Positions 16,291 to 24,325 of a stretch of DNA of 64,000 nt are shown piece after piece. Numbering within the stretch: the first letter of the stretch is position 1; every line of letters starts with the position of its first letter. A program made the translations under genes and the position numbers. The DNA is from an uncultured Opitutales bacterium (GTDB lineage Bacteria; Verrucomicrobiota; Verrucomicrobiia; Opitutales; Intestinicryptomonadaceae), in the NCBI GenBank assembly GCA_934613645.1, contig CAKTTC010000007.1:1-64000 (forward strand), read 5' to 3'. The notes below the pieces were generated by a model that saw only the letters and a program-made list of their open reading frames with translations, was not told the origin of the DNA and made no database searches.

Positions 16291-17046
16291 ATGAAGAATT
16301 TAGGCGCAAAATTAAAGGCGGCGAGAGAGTCTATGCAGTTGACGCTCAGAGACGTTGCCGACGTTACAAGGCTCAGAATTTCCGTTCTGGAGGATATGGA
16401 AAACGGAGTCTTCGACAGCAAATTAAAAGACATCTACAAACGTGGCTTCCTCCGCCTTTACGCCGCCTTTTTGAAGCTTGATGTAGATGCGGTCATGCGC
16501 GAATACAATACCGCAATGGCTATGAAACAGTCGGAAGAAAGCCGCTTCGGCGCGGCTCCCGCGTTCGTGGAAGACGCCCCGAAAGACGGAACGCGCTTCG
16601 ACGACGAACCCGAAGAACAGCAGGCTTCGCCCGATGCCACAGCAAAATATATCAAACTCGGCGGGGCGTTCGTGCTCGCGATTTTGGCGATAGTAGTTGT
16701 TGTTATGGTTGTGTCCGCCCTCACAAAGCGCGCAACGTCAACTCCCGCGGAACAGCCCTCGGTTGAGCAGCCCGCCGTAGTGGCCAGCGTAGACGCGCCG
16801 AAAGTCCTTTCCGTAGAGGCCGCCGAAGAGGCGTATATTACAGTGTTTAAAAACAACGCCTCGGGCGCGGAAGTTGTCGTTTGGACAGGCACTATTCCCG
16901 CAGGTTCTAAAAAGGATTTCCAGCTTGACGAAACACTCACAGTGCGCGCAACAGATGCTTCGAAAATCAAAATGGTTCGCGACGGGACTGTGATTTACGA
17001 TAAAAAACTTTCGGGTATTCGCAAGTTCGTCGTTAAACCCCGCTAA
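16291..17046 (+). CDS. RodZ-like protein: Xre/HTH_25 domain, membrane anchor, DUF4115-like domain
   Basis: 251 residues. The N-terminal helix-turn-helix (LGAKLKAARESMQLTLRDVA, then ISVLEDMENG) is followed by YKRGFLRLYAAFLKLD, typical of the RodZ/HTH_25 family. A charged linker leads to one transmembrane helix (about residues 125-146) and a periplasmic beta domain with AYITVFKNNASGAEVVVWTG and DETLTVRATDASKI, as in DUF4115. RodZ links MreB filaments to the cell-wall elongation machinery. An inverted pair TTGTTGCA (16252-16259) and TGCAACAA (16284-16291) brackets the 5' leader and touches the ATG. Confidence 0.85.
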   Translation: MKNLGAKLKAARESMQLTLRDVADVTRLRISVLEDMENGVFDSKLKDIYKRGFLRLYAAFLKLDVDAVMREYNTAMAMKQSEESRFGAAPAFVEDAPKDGTRFDDEPEEQQASPDATAKYIKLGGAFVLAILAIVVVVMVVSALTKRATSTPAEQPSVEQPAVVASVDAPKVLSVEAAEEAYITVFKNNASGAEVVVWTGTIPAGSKKDFQLDETLTVRATDASKIKMVRDGTVIYDKKLSGIRKFVVKPR

Positions 17047-17055
17047 AAAATAGCG

Positions 17056-17110
17056 GCGGCGAAGCGGAATAGGCAAAGCCAATCCGCGCCATTTGGAGAG
17101 TTGCAAAAAA
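17056..17110 (+). repeat. Short hairpin element (copy 4)
   Basis: Family member with central palindrome ATAGGC-AAA-GCCAAT (17069-17083, one mismatch) and the CCGCGCCATTT right box. It lies just after the rodZ-like stop codon, first of three in a row. Confidence 0.65.
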
Positions 17111-17113
17111 TCG

Positions 17114-17186
17114 AAACTTTAACAAATAGCCAAAGACGGAATTGAACGTAGTTCAATCCGCCGCCACTTCGGAATACATAAAAAAC
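17114..17186 (+). repeat. Short hairpin element (copy 5)
   Basis: Full copy with left flank AAACTTTAACAAATAG, central palindrome ATTGAAC-GTA-GTTCAAT (17141-17157), and right boxes CCGCCGCCACTTCGG and ATACATAAAAAAC. The stem shares no sequence with copy 6 beside it except ATTG/CAAT, yet both are perfect. Confidence 0.8.
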
Positions 17187-17254
17187 AAAACTTTAACAAA
17201 TAATCAAAGCAGCATTGGCAAAGCCAATCTGCGCCTCTTTAGAAAGGTTAAAAA
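17187..17254 (+). repeat. Short hairpin element (copy 6), also the leader of the Dabb gene
   Basis: Full copy with central palindrome ATTGGC-AAA-GCCAAT (17214-17228). Its right flank CTTTAGAAAGGTTAAAAA ends at the ATG of the next gene. AGAAAGG (17241-17247) sits at a good distance to be that gene's ribosome-binding site. Confidence 0.8.
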
Positions 17255-17548
17255 ATGTTGGTTCATACAGTTATATTTAGAACGAGAAATAAAGATAAGC
17301 TGGCACATCTGCGTGAGGGCTTGGAAACGTTGAAACAAATAGAGGGCGTGGAGTTTATCCATATCGGTGAACCCGTGCCGAGTGAACGTCCCGTGGTGGA
17401 CGATTTCTTCGACTTCGCAATGGTCGTGGCGTTTAAGGACGATGAAGCGGGCTTGAAACGCTATGCCGAACATCCAATCCATGTAGCGTTCGCGGAAAAA
17501 TATAAAAAGCCCGACGGCGTGAAAATTCAGGTGTTCGATATTAAGTAA
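17255..17548 (+). CDS. Dabb-family (stress-responsive alpha/beta barrel) protein
   Basis: 97 residues, a single ferredoxin-like Dabb domain starting MLVHTVIFR and ending with the conserved EHPIHVAFAEKY and VFDIK. These proteins dimerise into small barrels; bacterial members have no single known reaction. The ribosome-binding site is inside repeat copy 6. cca starts 3 bases after the stop, so the two are probably co-transcribed. Confidence 0.85.
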   Translation: MLVHTVIFRTRNKDKLAHLREGLETLKQIEGVEFIHIGEPVPSERPVVDDFFDFAMVVAFKDDEAGLKRYAEHPIHVAFAEKYKKPDGVKIQVFDIK

Positions 17549-17551
17549 GCG

Positions 17552-18925
17552 ATGCCGCGCCCAAATGTCGAAGACGGAATAAAGTATATAGCCTCCGAAG
17601 CCGCGCGTTTCGGAGGTCGCGCGTATTATGTGGGCGGGTGCGTGCGCGATTCGCTTTTGGGGTGCGCCTCGAAAGACGTGGATATTGAAATTTACGGACT
17701 CGCGCCCGATAAAATCGAGCGGATACTCGGCAGAAAATTCAGAGTCGAAGTGGTGGGAAAGAGTTTCGGCGTGTGGATTTTGAAGGGCTGCGATATCGAC
17801 GTGAGCATGCCGCGCCGCGAGAGGAAATCGGGCGAGGGACACAAACAGTTCGAAATAGAGGGCGACCCGTTTATGACGCCCAAAGAGGCGTGCGCGCGTC
17901 GCGATTTTACAATCAACGCAATCATGCGCGATATCCTCACGGGCGAAATCATCGACCCATACGACGGCCGCGGCGATATTTCGCGCGGCGTTTTGCGCCA
18001 TACGTCGGAACGCTTTGCCGAAGACCCGCTGCGCGTGCTGCGGGCAATGCAGTTTGCGGCGCGGTTCGACTTCGGCGTCGCGCCCGAAACAGTCGCGCTT
18101 TGCTCGGCAATCCCGTTCGAAAACCTTCCGCGCGAGCGCGTTTTCGAGGAGTGGAAGAAAATGCTGCTTAAAGGCGTGAAAATTTCGCGCGGGCTTGACT
18201 TCCTGCGCGACTGCGGCTGGGTAAAATATTTCCCCGAACTTGCCGCGTGCGTCGGCTGCGCGCAAGACCCCGAGTGGCACCCCGAGGGCGACGTGTTTAC
18301 GCATACGGGGTTCTGTCTGGACACTTTCGCAAGGGAGCGCATAGGCGACGAGCGCGAAGATTTGGTCGTGGGGCTTGCAGTGCTTTGCCACGACTTCGGC
18401 AAACCGCTTTGCACAGTGAAAGACCCCGACGGCAGAATACGCTCGCGCGGGCACGATGTTTTGGGCGCGAAGCCGACGGAGCGTTTCCTCAACCGCCTCA
18501 CGCGCGAAAAATCGCTCATTGCAGACGTAGTCCCGCTTGTGGAGCGGCACATGGCAATTCTCGACCTCTGGCGCAACCAATGCGGCGATTCCGCAATCAG
18601 GCGGCTGGCGGGAAAGGTGGGACGCATTGACCGCCTTGTGCGTATCGACAGTGCCGACAGGGGCGGGCGTCCGCCGCTTAAACCCGAGATTTCTCCTCAG
18701 GGCGCATGGATTTTGGAGCGCGCCCGCGCCCTGCAGGTGCAGGATTCCGCCCCCAAACCCATTCTTATGGGGCGGCATCTCATAGAAATGGGATTGAAGC
18801 CGAGCAGGGATTTTTCCGATATTCTCGCGGAAGTGTATGAGGCGCAGCTTGACGGCGGCTTCGATTCGCTCGAGGGCGCGCGCGAATATGCGCAAAACAT
18901 TATCGCGAAAAAAGTGTCTAAATAA
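17552..18925 (+). CDS. cca: tRNA nucleotidyltransferase / poly(A) polymerase family with HD domain
   Basis: 457 residues. The N-terminal nucleotidyltransferase has YYVGGCVRDSLLG and metal-binding KDVDIEIYG, then ARRDFTINAIMRD and a RNA-binding-type helix (AEDPLRVLRAMQFAARF). The C-terminal half contains an HD-type phosphohydrolase motif (LCHDFGKPL, ERHMAIL). CCA-adding enzymes build or repair the 3' CCA of tRNAs; the HD part adds phosphatase/phosphodiesterase activity in some. Whether it adds CCA or only A cannot be told by eye. grpE starts 25 bases downstream. Confidence 0.9.
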   Translation: MPRPNVEDGIKYIASEAARFGGRAYYVGGCVRDSLLGCASKDVDIEIYGLAPDKIERILGRKFRVEVVGKSFGVWILKGCDIDVSMPRRERKSGEGHKQFEIEGDPFMTPKEACARRDFTINAIMRDILTGEIIDPYDGRGDISRGVLRHTSERFAEDPLRVLRAMQFAARFDFGVAPETVALCSAIPFENLPRERVFEEWKKMLLKGVKISRGLDFLRDCGWVKYFPELAACVGCAQDPEWHPEGDVFTHTGFCLDTFARERIGDEREDLVVGLAVLCHDFGKPLCTVKDPDGRIRSRGHDVLGAKPTERFLNRLTREKSLIADVVPLVERHMAILDLWRNQCGDSAIRRLAGKVGRIDRLVRIDSADRGGRPPLKPEISPQGAWILERARALQVQDSAPKPILMGRHLIEMGLKPSRDFSDILAEVYEAQLDGGFDSLEGAREYAQNIIAKKVSK

Positions 18926-18950
18926 AAACAAAAGCAGTTTTAAACAATTT

Positions 18951-19571
18951 ATGAACGAAGAAAATATTGACAGTCAAGCAAATATAGACCCGAACTTCTG
19001 CGGGCAAGTAGCCGACGCCGAAAGGCTCGCCGACGATATGGCATCGCAGGAGCAGTCGGTTGACGGCGCGTTGGGCGCGCAGGAGGCGGCGGGTTCGTCC
19101 GATTCGTCGGATTCGGCTTTGAAAGAGGCTTTGGCGGCGGCGGAAAAAAACAAGGATTTGTATTTGAGGGCAGTCGCCGATCTCGACACATACAGGCGCA
19201 AGGTTCAGCGCGAAAAATCGGAGCTTGCAAAGTTCGCGCTCCAGCCGCTTGTGGAGGAATTGCTGCCTTCGCTCGACCACTTGGAAATGGCAATTCAGGC
19301 GGCAAAATGCGTTGAGGGCGGAAAAAACATCGTAATGGGCGTGGAGATGGTTTACGCGCAGGTCAAGAAAGTGTTTGCGTCGTTCGGCGTAGAGGAGGTT
19401 TCGGTTGTAGGCAAGCCGTTCGACCCGAACGTCGAGGATTGCGTAAGCCACGAACCCAGCGATTCAGTCCCCGAAAATTCCATCATAAAAGTCGTCCGCA
19501 TGGGCTACAAAATGAACGGGCGTTTGTTGCGTCCGGCAAGCGTTGTTGTTTCAAGCGGAAAGGCGGAATAA
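18951..19571 (+). CDS. grpE: Nucleotide exchange factor GrpE
   Basis: 206 residues. An acidic low-complexity N-terminus precedes the long coiled coil (AAAEKNKDLYLRAVADLDTY RRKVQREK) and the beta domain with PFDPNVEDCVSHEPS and VVRMGYKMNGRLLRPASVVV, the signature end of GrpE. It releases ADP from DnaK. The start ATG 18951 is the one that gives the usual length. dnaJ begins 6 bases after the stop, a classic pair. dnaK is not in the window. Confidence 0.95.
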   Translation: MNEENIDSQANIDPNFCGQVADAERLADDMASQEQSVDGALGAQEAAGSSDSSDSALKEALAAAEKNKDLYLRAVADLDTYRRKVQREKSELAKFALQPLVEELLPSLDHLEMAIQAAKCVEGGKNIVMGVEMVYAQVKKVFASFGVEEVSVVGKPFDPNVEDCVSHEPSDSVPENSIIKVVRMGYKMNGRLLRPASVVVSSGKAE

Positions 19572-19577
19572 TTTTTT

Positions 19578-20735
19578 ATGGCAGAAGAAGATTTTTACAA
19601 GGTTTTGGGAGTCGAAAAAACGGCTACCGCGCAGGAAATCAAGAAGGCGTATAGAAAGCTCGCGCTGAAATACCACCCCGACCGCAACCCCAACAACAAG
19701 GAGGCGGAGCAGAAATTCAGGGAGGTTTCCGAGGCCTACGAAGTCCTCTCCAACGAGGAAAAACGAGCCAAATACGACCAATTCGGACACGCCGCGTTCA
19801 AGCAGCAGCAAATGGGCGGCGGCGCGGCGTATTCGCAGGGGTTCGACCCGTTCGACATCTTCCGCGAAGTTTTCGGCGGCGGCGCGGCCGGCGGCGGGGC
19901 GTCGTTCTACGACTTCTTCGGCGGCGGCATGGGCGCGGTGCACCACGACTTCAACGCCCCCGAAGAGGGCAGCGACATTCGCGCGGAAATAGAAATTTCG
20001 CTCGAGGAAGCAGCAAGCGGCGTGTCGAAAAAAATCCGCTACAACAGAATGGTGGAGTGCCCCGACTGCCACGGAACAGGCTCGAAGAGCGGAAAGGGCA
20101 AGAAAGCGTGCCCGAAATGCGGCGGCACGGGGCACGTAAATATGCGCCGCGGGCCGATAAGCTTCTCGCAGCCGTGTCCCGACTGCCACGGAACGGGCGG
20201 CATTGTTGAAGACCCCTGTCCGAAATGCGGCGGCACTGGGCAAATCAAGGAGCGCACCGAGGTTAAAGTCGACATTCCCGCGGGCGTCTACACGGGCGCG
20301 CGTCTGCGCAAAACGGGCATGGGCAACGCGGGCGTAAACGGCGGCGCGGCGGGCGATTTATACATTGTAATCTACGTCCGCGCCCACGAGCGTTTCGAGC
20401 GCGAGGACGACGATTTATATTGCGCGCTCCCCATAAAATTCACTCTTGCGGCACTCGGCGGACAAATTGAAGTCGACACCATAACGGGCAAAAAGGCGAC
20501 TCTCAAAATTGCGGCGGGAACGCAGGCGGGAACACTGCTCAGGCTAAAAGGGCAGGGTATGCCGAATCTGCGCGGCGGCACTGCGGGCGACATGTATGTA
20601 AAAGTTGACATCGAAGTCCCATCAAAGCTCACCGACGAGCAACGCAAGAAGCTCGAGGAATTCGCCTCTCTCTGCGGCGACGACAAGCCCGCGTCGTCTT
20701 CCTCTTCCGAGCCGTTCTACAAAAAATTCTTCTAA
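19578..20735 (+). CDS. dnaJ: Chaperone DnaJ (Hsp40)
   Basis: 385 residues with the full class A architecture. The J domain carries HPD at residues 33-35. A Gly/Phe-rich region (FDPFDIFREVFGGGAAGGGA) follows, then four zinc-binding CxxCxGxG repeats (CPDCHGTG, CPKCGGTG, CPDCHGTG, CPKCGGTG) and the C-terminal substrate-binding domains. It stimulates DnaK ATP hydrolysis and delivers unfolded proteins. Co-transcribed with grpE. Its stop codon is followed after 5 bases by the first hairpin of a tandem repeat array. Confidence 0.97.
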   Translation: MAEEDFYKVLGVEKTATAQEIKKAYRKLALKYHPDRNPNNKEAEQKFREVSEAYEVLSNEEKRAKYDQFGHAAFKQQQMGGGAAYSQGFDPFDIFREVFGGGAAGGGASFYDFFGGGMGAVHHDFNAPEEGSDIRAEIEISLEEAASGVSKKIRYNRMVECPDCHGTGSKSGKGKKACPKCGGTGHVNMRRGPISFSQPCPDCHGTGGIVEDPCPKCGGTGQIKERTEVKVDIPAGVYTGARLRKTGMGNAGVNGGAAGDLYIVIYVRAHERFEREDDDLYCALPIKFTLAALGGQIEVDTITGKKATLKIAAGTQAGTLLRLKGQGMPNLRGGTAGDMYVKVDIEVPSKLTDEQRKKLEEFASLCGDDKPASSSSSEPFYKKFF

Positions 20736-20740
20736 CACAA

Positions 20741-21253
20741 GGGGCGAAGCCCCTTGACCTGAGCCGCATCGCGGCGGTCTGTGTAATACGGCAGTGCTAA
20801 CCGCACTGCCTTTTCTGTGAATATTCGCATTGGCGTTGCCAATGGCTTATGTATCCTAAGCTAAAAAGACTTTTTTGGCGAAGCCCCTTGACCTGAGCGT
20901 TCGTAGAACGCTCATTGTGTTATTCGGCGCGGTTGAACCCCGCGCCTTTTCTGTTAACATACGCATTGAACTTCGTTCAATGGCTTATTATTTCTAAGCC
21001 GAAAAGTTTTTTTGGGCGAAGCCCCTTGACCTCCGCCGCATCGCGGCGGTCTGTATAATACGACAGTGCTAACCGCACTGTCTTTTCTGTGAATATTCGC
21101 ATTGGCGTTGCCAATGGCTTATGTCTCCTAAGCTAAAAAGACTTTTTGGGCGAAGTCCCTTGACCTCCGCCGCATCGCGGCGGTCTGTGTAATACGGCAG
21201 TGCTAACCGCACTGCCTTTTCTGTGAATATTCGCATTGGCTTCGCCAATGGCT
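20741..21253 (+). repeat. Tandem array of four multi-hairpin units (period 134-138 bases)
   Basis: Four units with TTGACC boxes at 20754, 20888, 21026 and 21160. Each has the same order: GGGC-GAA-GCCC palindrome, TTGACC, a CG-rich palindrome, a GGCAGTGC-type hairpin followed by TTTTCTGT, a CATTGGC-type palindrome, GGCTTAT, and a T-rich end. In unit 2 nearly all stem bases are changed but pairing is kept: GAGCGTTC-GTA-GAACGCTC (20895-20913), GGCGCGG/CCGCGCC (20926-20946) and CATTGAAC-TTC-GTTCAATG (20964-20982). In unit 3 the third stem shows G-C to A-T (21062-21082). The hairpin plus TTTT could terminate dnaJ transcription. No coding frame is conserved. Confidence 0.85.
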
Positions 21254-21269
21254 TGATTATTCTAATTAC

Positions 21270-21337
21270 AAACTTTAATCAGTATGCAAAGGCGCATTGC
21301 CTACGGCAATCGCCGCCACTTTCGGAAAGGTAAAAAA
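21270..21337 (+). repeat. Short hairpin element (copy 7)
   Basis: Left flank AAACTTTAATCAGTATG, AAAGGCG box, central palindrome ATTGCC-TAC-GGCAAT (21296-21310), CGCCGCCACTTTCGG box and a GTAAAAAAA end. It follows directly on the tandem array. Confidence 0.8.
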
Positions 21338-21376
21338 ATGCCCGAGAGCGTTTGCTTATGAAAATTTTTTTATTTC
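21338..21376 (+). repeat. 39-base direct repeat, first copy
   Basis: Begins ATGCCCGAGAGCGTTTGC and runs into a T-rich stretch. The identical 39 bases recur at 21662-21700, and the core GCGTTTGCTTATGAAAA also occurs inverted at 21727-21743. Confidence 0.85.
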
Positions 21377-21430
21377 CTTTTTCCCACTTAAAAGAAGACT
21401 CAACTGAAAGAAACGCGCCTTTTAATTCTT

Positions 21431-21495
21431 AAACTTTAACCAGAAGACAAAGCGGAATTGAATGAAATTCAATCCGCGCCCCTTTAAGTTAAAAA
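21431..21495 (+). repeat. Short hairpin element (copy 8)
   Basis: Left flank AAACTTTAACCAGAAG, central palindrome ATTGAAT-GAA-ATTCAAT (21457-21473), and CCGCGCCCCTTTAAG then TTAAAAA. Again a new stem sequence with intact pairing. Confidence 0.8.
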
Positions 21496-21660
21496 GCGCG
21501 AGGCTCGAGGCAGAAAACAAGCGAAGCGCGTTTGAGATTTTTTGCGTAGCAAAAAAGACCCCGAAGGGGCGAGACGGTTTGCGAATGCAAACGCGAGTCA
21601 ACTTCGTATTTTATGAGGCGTAGCGGGCTAAACGCCCGTAAGTCTGAAATAAAATCGAAT
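21486..21660 (+). repeat. Composite multi-palindrome element (copy A)
   Basis: Runs from AAAAAGCGCGAGGCTCGAGG through a chain of small palindromes: GCGAAGC, TTGCGTAGCAA, CCCC-GAA-GGGG, GTTTGC-GAAT-GCAAAC and CGGGC-TAAAC-GCCCG. The 29 bases 21513-21541 are identical to 43117-43145, and the AAAAGACCCC-GAA-GGGGCG block is shared too. The palindromes between the shared blocks differ from the other copy but stay self-complementary. No coding frame. Confidence 0.8.
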
Positions 21661-21671
21661 GATGCCCGAGA

Positions 21672-21743
21672 GCGTTTGCTTATGAAAATTTTTTTATTTC
21701 TTTTTTCACTTAATAAAAAATTTTCATTTTCATAAGCAAACGC
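21672..21743. terminator. Large hairpin between convergent genes (possible bidirectional terminator)
   Basis: GCGTTTGCTTATGAAAA (21672-21688) and its exact reverse complement (21727-21743) form a 17-base-pair stem, extended by T- and A-runs on the inner side, with a 38-base spacer. It lies 15 bases beyond the stop of the minus-strand gene at 21758 and downstream of dnaJ. The outer arm also copies the direct repeat at 21338-21376. Confidence 0.5.
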
Positions 21744-21757
21744 GCCCTCGCGCTTTT

Positions 21758-23314
21758 TTAGTAGGCGACGTAGGCGTCACCCACGGTATACTTGTGGTCG
21801 GGCGAGATTGACATAACGCCGTTTTTGATGATGAAGTTCTTTGTTACGCGCGGGCGCAAGTATTCGTCGAAAATTGAGGTGAGCGGGTGAATCTCCCTGA
21901 TTTTCATTCCGTCGGGCAACGTTAGCGACGCGTTGGGATTGAGGAAACAGAAAAAGAGCTTTTTTGTCTCGGGGTGAATCGCCCAAATTACGTTCCTTGA
22001 CATGTGCGCCGTGGGGCTTGAGTAAACCAGGTTTTCGGCGTCCCACTTGCGCCTGTCAATGGGAGTGTTGTTGAGATTTTCCCAAGAAGCTATCGCGCGT
22101 GTGAGCTTCATTCGGGCGGGAACGTCGCGAATGGAGGGAAGCGAAGGGCACGGGTTGCCGAACCATACACTCCACGCGCCCAGAGACGCCGCCGCGCCCA
22201 CAGCGTGGATTTCCTTGAGAAAATCGAAGACGAAAATGTCGCAGGCGTTGGCGAAATTTTCAACCTTGAAATAGCCTGTGTTCCACGCTTCGGCAATTTT
22301 GAAATGCTTGTCGGTGCCGTGTTCTACCTGCACATAGTCGGCAATGGCGGGGTCGTCGGGCGATATGCCCAAACGCACGAAATCGGCGGCGTAATTTCCC
22401 CAAAGCTGATAGGGGTCTACGACGAGCTTTATTTTCGGATTGTGCCCGTCGAAAGCCGCGCGGATTGTGCGATAGAAGGCAACGCGCCCCTCGCAGTATG
22501 TCGGATAGTCGGGCTTTTCGCCTTTGGGAAAGTCGGCACTGTCTGCGCCGCGCCAGTGGGAAAGCCCGCATTGAACATACCGCTTGCCGCCCCGCTTGTC
22601 GGAGATTTCGCCCCAAAAATCGCCCTCAAGCTGGGGAACGTCCCAAACAAAGCCCGCAAACTTGAAATCGGGATTGCTCTTTTCGATGGCGAGCGCGCGC
22701 TCCTTGTTCTTTTGGACGATGGCGTCAATGACCTTCTGTTTCTGCATGTTCGGAATCAGACTGCAAACGCCGTATTGCTTGTGGTCTTCGCTCCATTCGC
22801 GGTGGTGGAAACGGACGAACCAGCCCGTCGCCATGCAGTCGGGGAAAGGCAAGGAGGCGTCTTTCATGGCGCAGAAATCCCTCAAGTGGTCTATTTCTTT
22901 CTGCGAATACGCCGATGCGTTGTTGAAGTCAATCATTCGCCTGTAGACGCCGACGTATTCGGGGTCGGGAAGATAGAAAAACATGCCCTTTGATTCAGGC
23001 AGCTTCTCCATTCCGTTGTTGTAGAGAACGTGGCGGATTGCCATGTTGCGCGCAAAACGCAGATTGTCGCGCGCGCCGCCGCACCAAAGCCCGAGATAGT
23101 TGCGGAAGTCGTCAATTTTGTAGTCGAGTTTGCCCGAAACGGGCTTCGCCACAATGGGAGCGTCGGGAGCAATTTGGGGGTCGCGGGCAGAGGCGCAAAG
23201 AGCCGACGCGGAAACGGCGAACGCATACGCACCCACAACGATGCCGAACTGACGCTTCGCCCGAATTTTCGTGCCCGCCGAAAGCGCGGCTGAGAGCTTT
23301 GCAAGAGTTTTCAT
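21758..23314 (-). CDS. Exported protein of unknown function, possible glycoside-hydrolase-like barrel
   Basis: 518 residues with an N-terminal hydrophobic signal (VVGAYAFAVSASALCASA). The mature part has features of a TIM-barrel glycosidase, such as FKFAGFVWDVPQLEGDFWGE, IKLVVDPYQLWGN, VENFANACDIFVFDFL and SLGAWSVWFGNPCPS, and a late beta-rich piece (NVIWAIHPETKKLFFCFLNP). I cannot assign it to a numbered glycosidase family, and catalytic residues are guesses. It starts 6 bases after another exported protein (23321-24325), which overlaps rlmH, so the three form a minus-strand operon. Its 3' end faces dnaJ across the repeat block. Confidence 0.7.
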   Translation of the reverse strand: MKTLAKLSAALSAGTKIRAKRQFGIVVGAYAFAVSASALCASARDPQIAPDAPIVAKPVSGKLDYKIDDFRNYLGLWCGGARDNLRFARNMAIRHVLYNNGMEKLPESKGMFFYLPDPEYVGVYRRMIDFNNASAYSQKEIDHLRDFCAMKDASLPFPDCMATGWFVRFHHREWSEDHKQYGVCSLIPNMQKQKVIDAIVQKNKERALAIEKSNPDFKFAGFVWDVPQLEGDFWGEISDKRGGKRYVQCGLSHWRGADSADFPKGEKPDYPTYCEGRVAFYRTIRAAFDGHNPKIKLVVDPYQLWGNYAADFVRLGISPDDPAIADYVQVEHGTDKHFKIAEAWNTGYFKVENFANACDIFVFDFLKEIHAVGAAASLGAWSVWFGNPCPSLPSIRDVPARMKLTRAIASWENLNNTPIDRRKWDAENLVYSSPTAHMSRNVIWAIHPETKKLFFCFLNPNASLTLPDGMKIREIHPLTSIFDEYLRPRVTKNFIIKNGVMSISPDHKYTVGDAYVAY

Positions 23315-23320
23315 TGCAGC

Positions 23321-24325
23321 CTACAGAGATGTTTTGCCCCTGAAGATGTAGCGCGAAAGCATAGTGTCAAGGGGCGTTTTTTTGCCGAAATTTTCGAGAA
23401 TGCCGTCGGCGGAGTTTTTCGGAAACGCGATGTAGGCGAGGTCGATTTGGTCGGGGCTGCCGTCCTTCACGCGCCTAAATACGACCAGAAAACGGTCGGG
23501 CGAAAGTTCGAGCACGCGGATGTATTTTTTGTGCCACGAGAAGTAGTCGGAGAGGGCGTCCTTGCGCTGCTGCTGCGTCATGCCGAGGTATTGGCGCGCG
23601 AAAGTTTCGCGGCTTTGCGCCGACATGTATTCGGCGTATTCCTCCAGCCTCCAGTCGAAGAAAATGTCTTGGATTTTCCTGTAGAACTTTGCCGCGCGCG
23701 CGGAGTCTGCGGCGGGGTCGGGCTCGAGGGAAACAAAGGGCGCGCCGCCGAAAACAAGATACGGATTTTTTTCCGCCTTCAGCCGCGCCAAAATTGCGGC
23801 GTCGGCGGGCGATAGCGCGTTTTCGGAGCGCGCCGATTCGGTTTCGGTGTCGGCTTGCATGGCGGTGGCGATGTCGGAGCGGCAGATTAGCGAAACGAAC
23901 GCGTCGTTCAGCGACAAATCCCAGAGCAGCCCGCCGCCGACTTCCTCGAACGCAAAGAAGTTCATTCCCGCGCGCATTCTGGATTTCTGCGGAATCTCGA
24001 AAGCGGCAATAGTGTATTTGCCGAATTTAAACGGCAGAATTTTCGGCTCGCGGGCGAATCGGGCAAGCTTCAAAAACTTCGCCGCCTTGCCCGCCTGTTG
24101 CCCGTTTTTAAGCAGCGCGCCGAGGTTTGCGGGAGTTGCAGCCAAGATTTCCCCGACGCGTTTTTGCACGCGTTCGGCGTCGGTTTTGCATACGCGCACA
24201 TACGCGCTTGTGTGGAATTTCTGCGCGCCTACTTCGGCGTCGCAAGGCAGCGCAACGCTGGTGTATTGCGCGGCGGCGGCACAGGCGCAAAGAGCCGCCG
24301 CAAGTGTGGATAGTAGCTTTTTCAT
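23321..24325 (-). CDS. Exported hypothetical protein
   Basis: 334 residues with a clear signal peptide (LLSTLAAALCACAAAAQ, cleavage after AAA likely). No known domain is recognised. The protein has mixed alpha/beta composition, with FKFGKYTIAAFEIPQKS in the middle and a C-terminal SWHKKYIRVLELSPDRFLVVF that resembles a lipocalin- or NTF2-like strand pattern. Its ATG overlaps the rlmH stop codon (ATGA), so translation is probably coupled to rlmH. Probably periplasmic. Confidence 0.7.
   Translation of the reverse strand: MKKLLSTLAAALCACAAAAQYTSVALPCDAEVGAQKFHTSAYVRVCKTDAERVQKRVGEILAATPANLGALLKNGQQAGKAAKFLKLARFAREPKILPFKFGKYTIAAFEIPQKSRMRAGMNFFAFEEVGGGLLWDLSLNDAFVSLICRSDIATAMQADTETESARSENALSPADAAILARLKAEKNPYLVFGGAPFVSLEPDPAADSARAAKFYRKIQDIFFDWRLEEYAEYMSAQSRETFARQYLGMTQQQRKDALSDYFSWHKKYIRVLELSPDRFLVVFRRVKDGSPDQIDLAYIAFPKNSADGILENFGKKTPLDTMLSRYIFRGKTSL

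Noticed and set aside
20741..21253. CRISPR array
   Set aside because: Whole units of about 135 bases are repeated, without short repeats alternating with unique spacers, and there are no cas genes nearby.
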